Below, one piece after another: positions 51,783 to 61,268 of a DNA stretch of 64,000 nucleotides. The stretch is from Bacteroidota bacterium (GTDB lineage: Bacteria; Bacteroidota; Bacteroidia; Flavobacteriales_D; Crocinitomicaceae). The stretch covers positions 62,001 through 126,000 of the forward strand of contig JACPUU010000021.1 in assembly GCA_016192075.1 (NCBI GenBank), in the 5' to 3' direction. How positions within the stretch are numbered: position 1 is the stretch's first letter; each line of letters begins with the position of its first letter. The notes below the pieces were generated by a model that was given only the letters and a program-made list of their open reading frames with translations, was not told the DNA's origin and did not search any database. The translations under genes and the position numbers were made by a program.

Positions 51783-54752
51783 ATGCGTGAGTTGAAATAC
51801 ATACCGGTAGTACTGATTTTATTTTTTTCAGTGTATGCGCATTCCTGGTCGCAAGACATTGAACTCACTGTTCAGACAGGGCACTCCTCTGCCATTAATG
51901 CCATTGCTTTTAGTCCCGGTGATGATTTAATTGCTTCCGGCGGAAGCGACAACAAAATTATTCTATGGGATTTTCTCACCGCTAAACAGGCAGATGTGTT
52001 TACCGGTCATACCGGTTTTGTGACCGATTTAATTTTCCATCCGGACGAAAAAAAACTCTTCAGCTCATCACTTGACAGCACCGTTAAAATATGGGACCTG
52101 TTTACCGGAGAATGCCTGCAAACCCTGCGTTTCAACTACCCCGTGTATGCACTTGATTTTATGGGAAACGGCCTGTTTGCTACAGCCGGCAAAGAAATTT
52201 CACTCTTCAGCTACCCGGCCTTAACCAAAAAAACTTTACCGCTATTGGCCAAAAAAAATTTTACGGCCGTTTCTTTCAGCAAGGATGGAAATTTAATTGC
52301 CTTTGGCGGAAAGCAGGAAGACCTGGCGTATGTTGTGAACCTCTCAGAAAAAAGTGTGGTCAAAAAAGTGACTGCCGCCTTTACAGATGTCACCTTTGAT
52401 GAAACAAATGAACGGCTTATTTACACAACCAACCAGGGAATTGGCGGAGAACTGCTGATTACCCAAAAAGGAAAAAAAAGCACCAATACTGACTGGATGC
52501 TGAACAGCTACAATGCCGTTGCATGCAACAAGACGCATCTTTTTATGGCAAACGACCTGGGTGAAATACGCGTGATTCAGCGCTCCACATTCCAGGAAAA
52601 AAATATTCTGAAATCTGCCCACACCAGCATCAATGCCCTGAAAATTTCACACAACCATCATTTTCTGGCAAGCGCCGGCAACGATGGGCGTGTTGTGGTG
52701 TGGGACCTCTCAACCAATCATGCGGTTAAAGACATGGAGGGCTCAGTGACCCAAATCAACGCAGTGGCCTTTTCACCTGACGGAACCGAAATTCTGGTCG
52801 GTTACCAGGACGGATCATTGCGCAAAACAAACCTTTTTTCAAATCAGAGTTTACTCAATTCACCCTTGCCTGCTTCAGAAATTATCAATAACCGTTTTAC
52901 GTGGTCTGTTTATGAAATTGAACAGTTTGAAAAAGATTCGGCCGTGTTGATTATGCACAAAAAACGCTATGCGCTGGATGAAGAAAACGCGTTTGACAAA
53001 ATCACCCAATACCAGGTAATATGGTACTTTAAAGAGAACGTACTCACCCTCACAGAGCAGGATGCGCTGACGCCGGAAGCCAGCCAATATATGGCAGACC
53101 GCAAACAGGGAATCCGGTATCCGGTTACGTTTTTATTAAACCCTGAGCTAACTACTGCAACTACAAAAGACAAAGGCCTGACAGCAACCGCGCAATGGCC
53201 CAATGTAACTATCTACCGCGGTAAATCACTAAACCCGCAACAACTTAACTCACAGCATACGGACCGCATTACAGCACTTGCTATCAATGAAACATTCGGC
53301 TTTTTTGCCACCGCCGGCTGGGATGGTTTAATCCGTTTCAGAGATCTGGAATCCGGAAAACTGCTCACCACGTTTGGTGCATTTTCAGACGGTCAGTTTA
53401 TTTATATCAACCCTGACGGCTATTATTTTTCGTCTAAAAAAGCACTGGATTATGTAGGCTTCAGACTCAACCAAAAACTCTACTCATTTGAGCAGTTTGA
53501 CCTGATTTACAACCGGCCTGACCTGGTGGCTGCGTACCTTCCATACTACGATGAATACTATGTATCAGCCTACAAAAAAGCCTACCAGAAACGACTTGCA
53601 AAACTAAACCTGACAGAGGCCGATCTCACCTCAAAACAAGAGGTGCCGCTTATTACATACCAGCGCAGCCTTGATCAGCTGCTCACAACCGGAAAAATCA
53701 GCCTCGCTGTTCAGTGCAGCGATGCGCAGAATGAACTGGACAAACTGCATATACGTGTTAACGGTGTACCTGAATTCGGCCGGTTTGGCAAATCCATTTC
53801 AGGTCACGAATTTCACGATTCGGTTGAAATTGAACTAAACCCGGGCACCAATTACATCCAGTTATACTGCACCAATAAAAGTGGTATTTCATCACTGCAG
53901 GAATCATTTTCAGTTGAAGCGCACAAAAAAGACATGGTCACTGATTTATACCTGGTTTCCATAGGCGTTTCAAATTACCGTGAATCACAATACAATTTGA
54001 ATTATGCCCGCAAAGATGCGGAAGATATGGTACGTTATTTTAACCGGCCTTTCGGGCCGTTTAATGCTGTTTATACTAAGTTATTAGTTGATACAACAAT
54101 TACATTATCAAATATTTACAAGCTAAATGAGTTTCTTTCTGCTCCAAAGCCAAACGATGTGGTAATGGTTTTTGTAGCAGGCCATGGCGTGCTTGATCTG
54201 AAGTTTGATTATTACCTGGCAACGCACGATATGGACTTTAAAAATCCTGCCGGAAAAGGAATTCCGTATGAACTTTTTGAAGAGCTGCTGGATAACACCC
54301 GCAGCCGCAAAAAAGTATTGTTTCTGGACGCCTGCCATTCTGGTGAAATTGATAAAGAAGAAGTTATCAAATCAGAGGTACTTGAATCAGAACAGGGAGA
54401 TATCCGGTTCCGCAGTGCGGGAATAAATATTGCCAATAAAGAACAAACCAATTCACTCGACCTGGCCAAATCACTTTTTGCAGATATGCGCCTGAACAAT
54501 GGCACCACCGTTATTTCAAGCGCCGGCGGAACCGAATTTGCCATTGAAAGTGAAAACTGGCGCAATGGTGCCTTTACCTATTGCCTGCTCTATGGTCTTT
54601 CATCCGGATCAGCAGACCTCAACAAAAACAAACAAATCACCTTGTCTGAGTTGCAGGACTACCTGCTATTCCAGGTAAATAAAATAACCAACGGGGTGCA
54701 AACACCAACCTCCCGGGTTGAAAATTTAAACAATGATTTCAGAGTTAAATAA
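51783..54752 (+). CDS. secreted WD40-repeat protein with C-terminal caspase-like (C14) domain
   Basis: 989 residues. Signal peptide (about 1-23), then WD40 repeats to about residue 345 (GHSSAINAIAFSPGDDLIASGGSDNKIILWDFLT, FTGHTGFVTDLIFHPDEKKLFSSSLDSTVKIWDL, ASAGNDGRVVVWDLS) with one or two more around 480-545. The last 270 residues form a caspase-fold domain: DLYLVSIGVSNYRESQYNLNYARKDAEDM, catalytic His in VAGHGVLD (about 801) and Cys in LFLDACHSG (about 851). Such proteins, called orthocaspases, usually prefer Arg/Lys. The stop is 1 nt from the next gene. Confidence 0.88.
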   Translation: MRELKYIPVVLILFFSVYAHSWSQDIELTVQTGHSSAINAIAFSPGDDLIASGGSDNKIILWDFLTAKQADVFTGHTGFVTDLIFHPDEKKLFSSSLDSTVKIWDLFTGECLQTLRFNYPVYALDFMGNGLFATAGKEISLFSYPALTKKTLPLLAKKNFTAVSFSKDGNLIAFGGKQEDLAYVVNLSEKSVVKKVTAAFTDVTFDETNERLIYTTNQGIGGELLITQKGKKSTNTDWMLNSYNAVACNKTHLFMANDLGEIRVIQRSTFQEKNILKSAHTSINALKISHNHHFLASAGNDGRVVVWDLSTNHAVKDMEGSVTQINAVAFSPDGTEILVGYQDGSLRKTNLFSNQSLLNSPLPASEIINNRFTWSVYEIEQFEKDSAVLIMHKKRYALDEENAFDKITQYQVIWYFKENVLTLTEQDALTPEASQYMADRKQGIRYPVTFLLNPELTTATTKDKGLTATAQWPNVTIYRGKSLNPQQLNSQHTDRITALAINETFGFFATAGWDGLIRFRDLESGKLLTTFGAFSDGQFIYINPDGYYFSSKKALDYVGFRLNQKLYSFEQFDLIYNRPDLVAAYLPYYDEYYVSAYKKAYQKRLAKLNLTEADLTSKQEVPLITYQRSLDQLLTTGKISLAVQCSDAQNELDKLHIRVNGVPEFGRFGKSISGHEFHDSVEIELNPGTNYIQLYCTNKSGISSLQESFSVEAHKKDMVTDLYLVSIGVSNYRESQYNLNYARKDAEDMVRYFNRPFGPFNAVYTKLLVDTTITLSNIYKLNEFLSAPKPNDVVMVFVAGHGVLDLKFDYYLATHDMDFKNPAGKGIPYELFEELLDNTRSRKKVLFLDACHSGEIDKEEVIKSEVLESEQGDIRFRSAGINIANKEQTNSLDLAKSLFADMRLNNGTTVISSAGGTEFAIESENWRNGAFTYCLLYGLSSGSADLNKNKQITLSELQDYLLFQVNKITNGVQTPTSRVENLNNDFRVK

Positions 54753-54753
54753 G

Positions 54754-56559
54754 ATGAAAAAAATTCTGCTTCTGCCAATCTTTTTAAGCACCTTCTCAGG
54801 TCATGCGCAGAGCCTTGATTTTGGGCTGGAGGTTCAGCAAAACACAAACCTGGTTCAAAAATGGGTATTGACAAATGAGCTCAATGAACTCAACCGCGCG
54901 TTTTCACTTCAGGATGCAAACGGTGATACCATGAATGTGTATTTTACCACGTTTTCCATGACCAACAATTTTGAAATTCCGGTTTATTTCCGGTTTAATT
55001 TCAAACGCCGGTGGTTTGCAGATTTTAAACTATCCAACGCCTCGCATACATTGATTATGGAAGGTGTTGCCAACTTCAACAAATCATTCTTTACAAGCAA
55101 TTATGGTACCTACGCTGACTTTGTGACACAGGCGCAGGCCAATGGCTTCAACTCGGTTGACACGTCTGATTACATCAATTATATAAATGGTGCAGCAGCC
55201 TTGTATCAAACCAGTGTACGCTCCAAAGAAGAATTCAAGGTGCTTGCCATGACCGCCAATTTTGGTCTGCGGCTTATGCCACACCGCAGCATAAGGCCTT
55301 ACATTACAGCCGGCCTGACCCTAAAAAGCAAATACCGCAAGTTCTCTTATCAGCACCTTGAGTTTACAAACCCAAACATTTATGACTACCATAAAGTCAA
55401 CCAGGGTGTTAATAAATTTGCTGAAAATACACTCTACCTGAATATGGGGTTTGGCCTTGAATTTTATCGCTTCAGGGCCGGTCTCTATTACCAGGCCGGC
55501 TTCTCTTTTCAGCCCACTAACGGAATCACCAATGATGTGGTCATTGATGTAAATCCATACACCTCATTTCAGCGCATTCACTCGTATGGTTTTACCATTT
55601 GCACCAACCTGTTTTCAGCACCCGTTGGCAAACGTGTTATTTACGACGACCTTTCAGCAGATGAAATGGTACTCTCAAACATTCAAAAAAAACAGTATAA
55701 ATGGGATTTCGGACTTCGGTTTAACCGCCGGGGATTCAACGACGTAAGTACCTTCTACACCAACAACGAAAACCGGTTATCGGTAATGTCACGCGATTCT
55801 ATTTTGTATAACAACGGCAGTGTTATTCAAAGTGCTGAGAAAGTTGAAATGCTCACTTTTGGAGATGTGAAACGTATCCTCTGGTCTGGCCAGCTTGACT
55901 TTGTTTTTACCCGCAATTTTGGCAAACGTTTTTCCCTGGAATTCCTGGTTGGTTCATCAAGCTTAACAACAGATATTGAAACCACGGAGTTTACGGCCAC
56001 TGTTTTGCATGACACGGCTGCAAACAGCTACCTCTATACCAATTCAGAACCCCGCATTCAATCAGGCGTATACCGCAACACATTCAACCTTACCAATTTT
56101 TCCATTGCCGCTGGTTTCAAAATTATTGACCGTGATTTATTCAGCCTGAAAATTTTTGCCGGAACAGGTTATACGGTCATGGTTCACCGCTCACTTAGTT
56201 TTATTGATTTGCCCGATGGTGTAAACGGCTTGACCATTTACAAAACCATTGATCAGAATTATTACGCGCTTGAAGATAATTCACTATACGCAAACCAGGG
56301 AACCCTGAATGTAACCCTGGATGATTCGCCCGATGCACTTTTTACACAATTTGGAAATACCCGGCTGGACAGCAACTGGCCCACGCCTGAACGGCAACGC
56401 AAAAAATTTCCGATGGTCAGAATTGGATTTGAAGCCGCAATAGACCGCTTTACCCTGGGACTTAGCGTAGACAGGAGTGCAAACTATATGGATGGGTTTT
56501 TACTCAACCAATACAGCTCTGTTTATTTTTCAATCGGGTATAAACTGATACGGCATTAA
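54754..56559 (+). CDS. outer-membrane barrel-like protein coupled to the caspase gene
   Basis: 601 residues from the ATG at 54754, 1 nt after the caspase stop; an upstream in-frame ATG at 54733 would overlap it. Signal peptide MKKILLLPIFLSTFSGHAQ. The rest is alternating beta segments typical of Bacteroidota outer-membrane proteins (FEIPVYFRFNFKRRWFADFKLSNAS, LYLNMGFGLEFYRFRAGLYYQAGFSF, VYFSIGYKLIRH at the end). No named family recognised. Its coupling to the caspase gene suggests a shared envelope function. Confidence 0.75.
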   Translation: MKKILLLPIFLSTFSGHAQSLDFGLEVQQNTNLVQKWVLTNELNELNRAFSLQDANGDTMNVYFTTFSMTNNFEIPVYFRFNFKRRWFADFKLSNASHTLIMEGVANFNKSFFTSNYGTYADFVTQAQANGFNSVDTSDYINYINGAAALYQTSVRSKEEFKVLAMTANFGLRLMPHRSIRPYITAGLTLKSKYRKFSYQHLEFTNPNIYDYHKVNQGVNKFAENTLYLNMGFGLEFYRFRAGLYYQAGFSFQPTNGITNDVVIDVNPYTSFQRIHSYGFTICTNLFSAPVGKRVIYDDLSADEMVLSNIQKKQYKWDFGLRFNRRGFNDVSTFYTNNENRLSVMSRDSILYNNGSVIQSAEKVEMLTFGDVKRILWSGQLDFVFTRNFGKRFSLEFLVGSSSLTTDIETTEFTATVLHDTAANSYLYTNSEPRIQSGVYRNTFNLTNFSIAAGFKIIDRDLFSLKIFAGTGYTVMVHRSLSFIDLPDGVNGLTIYKTIDQNYYALEDNSLYANQGTLNVTLDDSPDALFTQFGNTRLDSNWPTPERQRKKFPMVRIGFEAAIDRFTLGLSVDRSANYMDGFLLNQYSSVYFSIGYKLIRH

Positions 56560-57398
56560 AGCCAAAAAAAAAGAGCAGCTATTCCGGGTAAAAAAATAAA
56601 TCCGTCTAACCAAAAGGAGTAAAAAAAATCATCAGTTCTGCGGCGGGCAATAAACATCAGAATGGCCCCGGTTAACCCAATTAATACAAGGCAAATCCAC
56701 CACGCTGGTTTGAGCAGCATCATTGTAAAAATTGCTGCAACCAAACTTATCAGTGCAACGGTGAGTGTGCCATTTTGCCCCATAAGCTGCGGTATGGTTC
56801 TCATCGCCGGGTCATCAATTGACACATCTCTTAAATCAAAAATCACCGCCAGCGAAAAAACAAAAAAGAACAGCGCAATGGCATACATTAAATGAGCTGA
56901 ATTCCACAAACTGCCTGCCTCAAAAAGTGGTAAAAAAACCAGCATGGCTGTCCATGCCAATGCCACTACATAGGCTTTTAGAAAAGGCAAATCTCTGAAT
57001 CCCGGTATTTTGCGAATTAAAAAACGGCCTACGTAAAATACCGACAAAATGCCGGCTGGTATCAGAATTTTCAGCGTTTCAAGTTCCAGCAAAAGCATTA
57101 AAACAACAGAGGCCAGGCCCGACGTATAGAGTATACCCTGCACAAATAGGCTATGCCGTGTCATCCATGTCTGCCGTTCAGCAGAAAAATGCTGCTGTGT
57201 TTTGATTTTGGCATACCGCTGATAAGTATAGATAAACAAGGTAGAGGTAAACGTAAACGAAAGAATCAGCCAATCAGGTTTTGACTGATTAATCACATAA
57301 AATGGCAGGCAAAGCAAAGTAACGGCTGAGGCAATCCAGAGGTTGGAATAAATGATAAAATGAAGAAACGGTCTGATACTAATTGGGGGTAAAAACAA
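56556..57398 (-). CDS. UbiA-like prenyltransferase-family membrane protein with degenerate first motif
   Basis: 280 residues, eight or nine transmembrane helices. The second Asp-rich motif of UbiA proteins is present (VIFDLRDVSIDDP). The first (NDxxDxxxD after helix 2) is not; the corresponding loop reads YTYQRYAKIKT. UbiA enzymes transfer prenyl groups with Mg bound by both motifs, so catalysis is doubtful or altered. The gene is convergent with the OM protein, overlapping its end by 4 nt, and overlaps the upstream gene by 20 nt. Confidence 0.65.
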   Translation of the reverse strand: MFLPPISIRPFLHFIIYSNLWIASAVTLLCLPFYVINQSKPDWLILSFTFTSTLFIYTYQRYAKIKTQQHFSAERQTWMTRHSLFVQGILYTSGLASVVLMLLLELETLKILIPAGILSVFYVGRFLIRKIPGFRDLPFLKAYVVALAWTAMLVFLPLFEAGSLWNSAHLMYAIALFFFVFSLAVIFDLRDVSIDDPAMRTIPQLMGQNGTLTVALISLVAAIFTMMLLKPAWWICLVLIGLTGAILMFIARRRTDDFFYSFWLDGFIFLPGIAALFFWL

Positions 57399-58080
57399 AA
57401 TATGAAATCATGCCTGCACCAATTCCAATAGCACTGCCTGACAATGCGGCAAAAATGCGCCGTTGTTTGGCAATGCGGTGAAATCCGCGGTAATAACTGG
57501 CATCGCCAATCATGTTTTTTTGAATAATCTGATCACCTTTAATCCGAAATGACGGAATGCCCCAGGTAGCAGACAAAACCAGCGGAACAAGCACAGGCAT
57601 TAAGGTAGGCCTTATTCCAAAAAATCCAACAGTAGCATTAACCGGTGGAACCCCGTTTTCTGTCACAAATTTATTATAGGAAGACTGGGTGTAATACGTG
57701 TCTAACAATGAAACACCAAGCCCAAGCGCCCAGCTGGAATAAAACACAAAATGCGGTTTAAAATTCATGCGGGCATCATAACTGCCTAATGTTGAACGGC
57801 GTGCCTCTTCTACTGTTAAAAAGTCACCTATAAACTCGTTCTGCACATAACACACAGTTTCCTTGTCGTTTTGAACGTACGAAAACAAACGGTCTGTAGT
57901 AAGTTCAATGACAACCCCCTGCTTTTTTTTCTCAGTCCCGGTGTAGGTTAAAACACCTTTATCAACTGAAATAATGGTTCCGCGGTATACCTTGCCGTTG
58001 AGCAGAACAATAGAGTCTTGCTGGGCAACCAGAAACGCGGTGTTAATATTTATAAGCAAAAAGAGGGACAAGAGACGCAT
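57379..58080 (-). CDS. secreted/membrane protein of unknown function
   Basis: 233 residues with a signal peptide (MRLLSLFLLININTAFLVAQ). An N-terminal part (QQDSIVLLNGKVYRGTIISVDKGVLTYTGTEKKKQGVVIELTTDRLFSYVQNDKE) resembles a small SH3-like or lipocalin-type segment often found in Bacteroidota envelope proteins, followed by two or three hydrophobic segments (FVFYSSWALGLGVSLL, LMPVLVPLVLSATWGI, IFAALSGSAIGIGAGMISYFVF). It overlaps the UbiA-like gene, suggesting co-expression. Family unknown. Confidence 0.65.
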   Translation of the reverse strand: MRLLSLFLLININTAFLVAQQDSIVLLNGKVYRGTIISVDKGVLTYTGTEKKKQGVVIELTTDRLFSYVQNDKETVCYVQNEFIGDFLTVEEARRSTLGSYDARMNFKPHFVFYSSWALGLGVSLLDTYYTQSSYNKFVTENGVPPVNATVGFFGIRPTLMPVLVPLVLSATWGIPSFRIKGDQIIQKNMIGDASYYRGFHRIAKQRRIFAALSGSAIGIGAGMISYFVFTPN

Positions 58081-58254
58081 GCGCTGACGAAATTTTAGTG
58101 TTAAAGGTCCGAAATATTTTTTAATGACGGTTTAACAGTTTAAGGGAAGGTTGAATTCAAAAACAAATCACCCGCTTGGTTTCAATCGTTTAACAGGTTT
58201 TCCGGAATCTGTGATAATAAATAGCGCCAGTCCTCAAAAATAAATGAAACTGGC

Positions 58255-58262
58255 TATATTTG
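58255..58262 (+). promoter_or_regulatory. candidate -7 box (TATATTTG) for gcvP
   Basis: Perfect TAnnTTTG 37 nt before the gcvP start; no clear -33 element at the standard distance. Confidence 0.45.
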
Positions 58263-58299
58263 TTATTGGATTAAATTCTAAAAATAAAACACGAATTCT

Positions 58300-61179
58300 A
58301 TGATCTTTGAAGACAGACACATCGGAACCAGCAGTGCTGAAAAACAAGCCATGCTAAAGGCAGTAGGAGTGAACACCATTGACGAGCTGATTGATAAAAC
58401 GGTTCCGGCAGGAATTCGTCTGAAAGCCCCGCTAAAACTTTCTGAACCAATGACAGAACATGAGTATCTGGCACACGCCAGAGATCTTGCTTCTCAGAAC
58501 AAGGTTTACAAATCATACATTGGTCAGGGATATTACGGAACACTTGTTCCGCCTGTTATTCTGAGAAATGTATTTGAAAATCCGGGCTGGTATACCGCCT
58601 ACACTCCTTACCAGGCTGAGATTTCACAAGGCCGCCTGGAGGCACTTCTGAATTACCAGACCCTGATTCTAGACCTTACCAAAATGGAAATTGCAAACGC
58701 ATCTCTTTTGGATGAAGGTACTGCCGCTGCCGAAGCAATGATTATGTTTCTGAACTCACGCAGCAAAGAGCAGGAAAAAACAAACGTTCATAAATTCTTT
58801 GTCTCCAATACCTGCTTTGCACAAACCATTGATGTAATTGTTGGCCGCGCTGCCAATTTTGGTGTTGAAGTGGTGGTGGATGCGCCTGAAAAATTCACCT
58901 TTGGAGCCGATTATTTTGGCGCCATTGTTCAGTACCCTGATAAATTTGGAAAAGTTGAAGACCTCACCGGTTTTATCTCAAAAGCACATGCCGCACAAAT
59001 CAGAGTTGGTGTTGCTGCAGATATTCTTTCATTAGTGGTGTTGAAAGCACCGGGCGAATGTGGTGCTGATGCTGTTTTTGGAAACTCACAGCGCTTTGGT
59101 GTTCCAATGGGCTTTGGCGGACCGCATGCTGCTTTCTTTGCTACCAAAGAAGAATATAAACGCACCATTCCGGGACGTATCATTGGCGTGTCGGTTGATG
59201 CTGACGGAAACCATGCGTTGCGTATGGCCCTGCAAACACGTGAACAGCATATTAAACGTGATAAAGCTACCTCTAACATTTGTACTGCCCAGGCGCTGCT
59301 TGCTGTTATGGCTGGTATGTATGCCGTTTATCACGGACCGGTTTACCTGCGTGAAATTGCAATGGATGCACATCAAAAAGCATTGTTGCTTGAAAATGCG
59401 CTGAAAGGATTGGGATATACCTCTTTGAACGGACACTTTTTTGATACACTTCACATTGGCATACCAGCCGGAAAATCAGAAGCTGATTTGAAAACTGCCG
59501 CAGAAGCAGCGCAAATTAACCTGTATTACACCGGTCAAAATTCCGTAACCATTTCCGTTGACGAAACTGTCACCACGGCTGACCTCAACAACCTGTTGGC
59601 CGTATTTGCAAAACTGGTTGGCAAATCAGCTACCACAGTCAATAACGGTGACTGGAAAAAAGAAAAATGTCCGCTTGGTGATTTACACCGCAAAGATAAA
59701 ATTCTGCAACACCCGGTATTTAATACCCATCATTCAGAATCTAAAATGATGCGTTACCTGAAAAGTCTTGAAAACAAAGATTTATCGCTGGTACATTCTA
59801 TGATTTCACTGGGTTCATGCACCATGAAACTGAACGCGGCATCTGAACTGATTCCGCTTTCGTGGTCTGAATTTGCAGACATACACCCGTTTGCACCGCT
59901 TGACCAGTCAAAAGGCTATAAAAAAATGACCGATCAGCTGGCTGCTGACTTATGCGAAATTACCGGATTTGCCGGTGTGTCATTACAGCCAAACTCGGGC
60001 GCACAAGGTGAATACGCCGGGCTGATGGTTATTCAGGCATATCACCATTCACGCGGAGATCATCACCGGAATATCTGCTTAATTCCAAGTTCAGCACATG
60101 GTACAAACCCTGCTTCTGCAGCCATGGCCGGTATGGAAATTGTAGTTGTAAAATGCGATGATCACGGAAATATTGATGTGGCTGACCTGAAAGCAAAAGC
60201 TGAACAACACAAAGACAAACTTTCATGCCTGATGGTAACCTACCCGTCAACCCACGGTGTTTATGAAGAAACCATTATTGATTTGACAACCATAGTTCAC
60301 AACAACGGCGGACAGGTTTACATGGACGGCGCCAACATGAATGCCCAGGTTGGATTGACAAATCCGGGAAATATTGGTGCCGACGTTTGTCACCTCAACC
60401 TGCACAAAACCTTTGCTATTCCGCATGGCGGTGGTGGACCCGGCATGGGACCAATTGGCGTGGCCAAACACCTGGTTGACTTTTTACCGGGCAATCCGCA
60501 GGTTAAATCTGCCGGTGGTTCCAAAGCCATTCACGCCGTTTCTGCAGCTCCGTTTGGAAGTGCATTGATTCTGCTTATTTCATACGCCTACATTAAAATG
60601 CTGGGCGCAAAAGGAGTAACTGAATCTACCAAAAATGCCATATTGAATGCCAATTACCTGCGTGTAAAACTGGCAGCGCATTATCCGATTCTTTATACCG
60701 GAAAAAATGGAACCGTAGCGCACGAAATGATTGCAGACTGCAGAGATTTTAAACGCACATCGGGCGTTGAAGCGGGTGACATTGCAAAACGACTGATTGA
60801 CTTTGGATTCCATGCACCAACCGTTTCTTTCCCGGTTGCAGGTACTCTTATGATTGAACCTACTGAAAGTGAAGACAAAGCAGAACTTGACCGGTTTATT
60901 GAAGCACTGATAACCATTAAGCATGAGATTGATGAAATAGCTTCAAAAGGGCTTGATCAGAACAATAACCTGCTTAAAAATGCACCACATAGCGCCGCAT
61001 TGGTTACTGCAACAGAATGGAACTTCCCATACTCCCGTGAAAAAGCAGCCTATCCGGTTGATTACCTGAGAACTGCCAAATACTGGGTACCGGTTCGTCG
61101 TGTTGACAATGCTTATGGAGACAGAAATCTTGTTTGTGCCTGTCTTCCAATTGAAAATTACATAACAGAAACAGTCTGA
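58300..61179 (+). CDS. gcvP: glycine dehydrogenase (decarboxylating), P-protein, single-chain
   Basis: 959 residues, the fused (GcvPA plus GcvPB) form. PLP-dependent decarboxylation of glycine, first step of the glycine cleavage system. Motifs: FEDRHIGTSSAEKQAMLKAVG at the N-terminus, SQGRLEALLNYQTLILDLTKMEIANASLLDEGTAAAEAM, SMISLGSCTMKLNAASELIPLSW, and the PLP Lys in HLNLHKTFAIPHGGGGPGMGPIGV (about residue 703). gcvT and gcvH are not in the window. A terminator follows. Confidence 0.95.
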   Translation: MIFEDRHIGTSSAEKQAMLKAVGVNTIDELIDKTVPAGIRLKAPLKLSEPMTEHEYLAHARDLASQNKVYKSYIGQGYYGTLVPPVILRNVFENPGWYTAYTPYQAEISQGRLEALLNYQTLILDLTKMEIANASLLDEGTAAAEAMIMFLNSRSKEQEKTNVHKFFVSNTCFAQTIDVIVGRAANFGVEVVVDAPEKFTFGADYFGAIVQYPDKFGKVEDLTGFISKAHAAQIRVGVAADILSLVVLKAPGECGADAVFGNSQRFGVPMGFGGPHAAFFATKEEYKRTIPGRIIGVSVDADGNHALRMALQTREQHIKRDKATSNICTAQALLAVMAGMYAVYHGPVYLREIAMDAHQKALLLENALKGLGYTSLNGHFFDTLHIGIPAGKSEADLKTAAEAAQINLYYTGQNSVTISVDETVTTADLNNLLAVFAKLVGKSATTVNNGDWKKEKCPLGDLHRKDKILQHPVFNTHHSESKMMRYLKSLENKDLSLVHSMISLGSCTMKLNAASELIPLSWSEFADIHPFAPLDQSKGYKKMTDQLAADLCEITGFAGVSLQPNSGAQGEYAGLMVIQAYHHSRGDHHRNICLIPSSAHGTNPASAAMAGMEIVVVKCDDHGNIDVADLKAKAEQHKDKLSCLMVTYPSTHGVYEETIIDLTTIVHNNGGQVYMDGANMNAQVGLTNPGNIGADVCHLNLHKTFAIPHGGGGPGMGPIGVAKHLVDFLPGNPQVKSAGGSKAIHAVSAAPFGSALILLISYAYIKMLGAKGVTESTKNAILNANYLRVKLAAHYPILYTGKNGTVAHEMIADCRDFKRTSGVEAGDIAKRLIDFGFHAPTVSFPVAGTLMIEPTESEDKAELDRFIEALITIKHEIDEIASKGLDQNNNLLKNAPHSAALVTATEWNFPYSREKAAYPVDYLRTAKYWVPVRRVDNAYGDRNLVCACLPIENYITETV

Positions 61180-61199
61180 CCTGTATAAAAATGAAAAGG

Positions 61200-61237
61200 G
61201 CGGCTCACCAGATGGTGGGCCGTTTTATTTTATTTTT
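61200..61237 (+). terminator. Rho-independent terminator after gcvP
   Basis: CGGCTCACC pairs with GGTGGGCCG (one G.U) around AGAT, then TTTTATTTTATTTTT. It precedes the next start codon by about 30 nt. Confidence 0.8.
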
Positions 61238-61268
61238 CTATCTTTACCTATTATTAATTAAGTTAACT

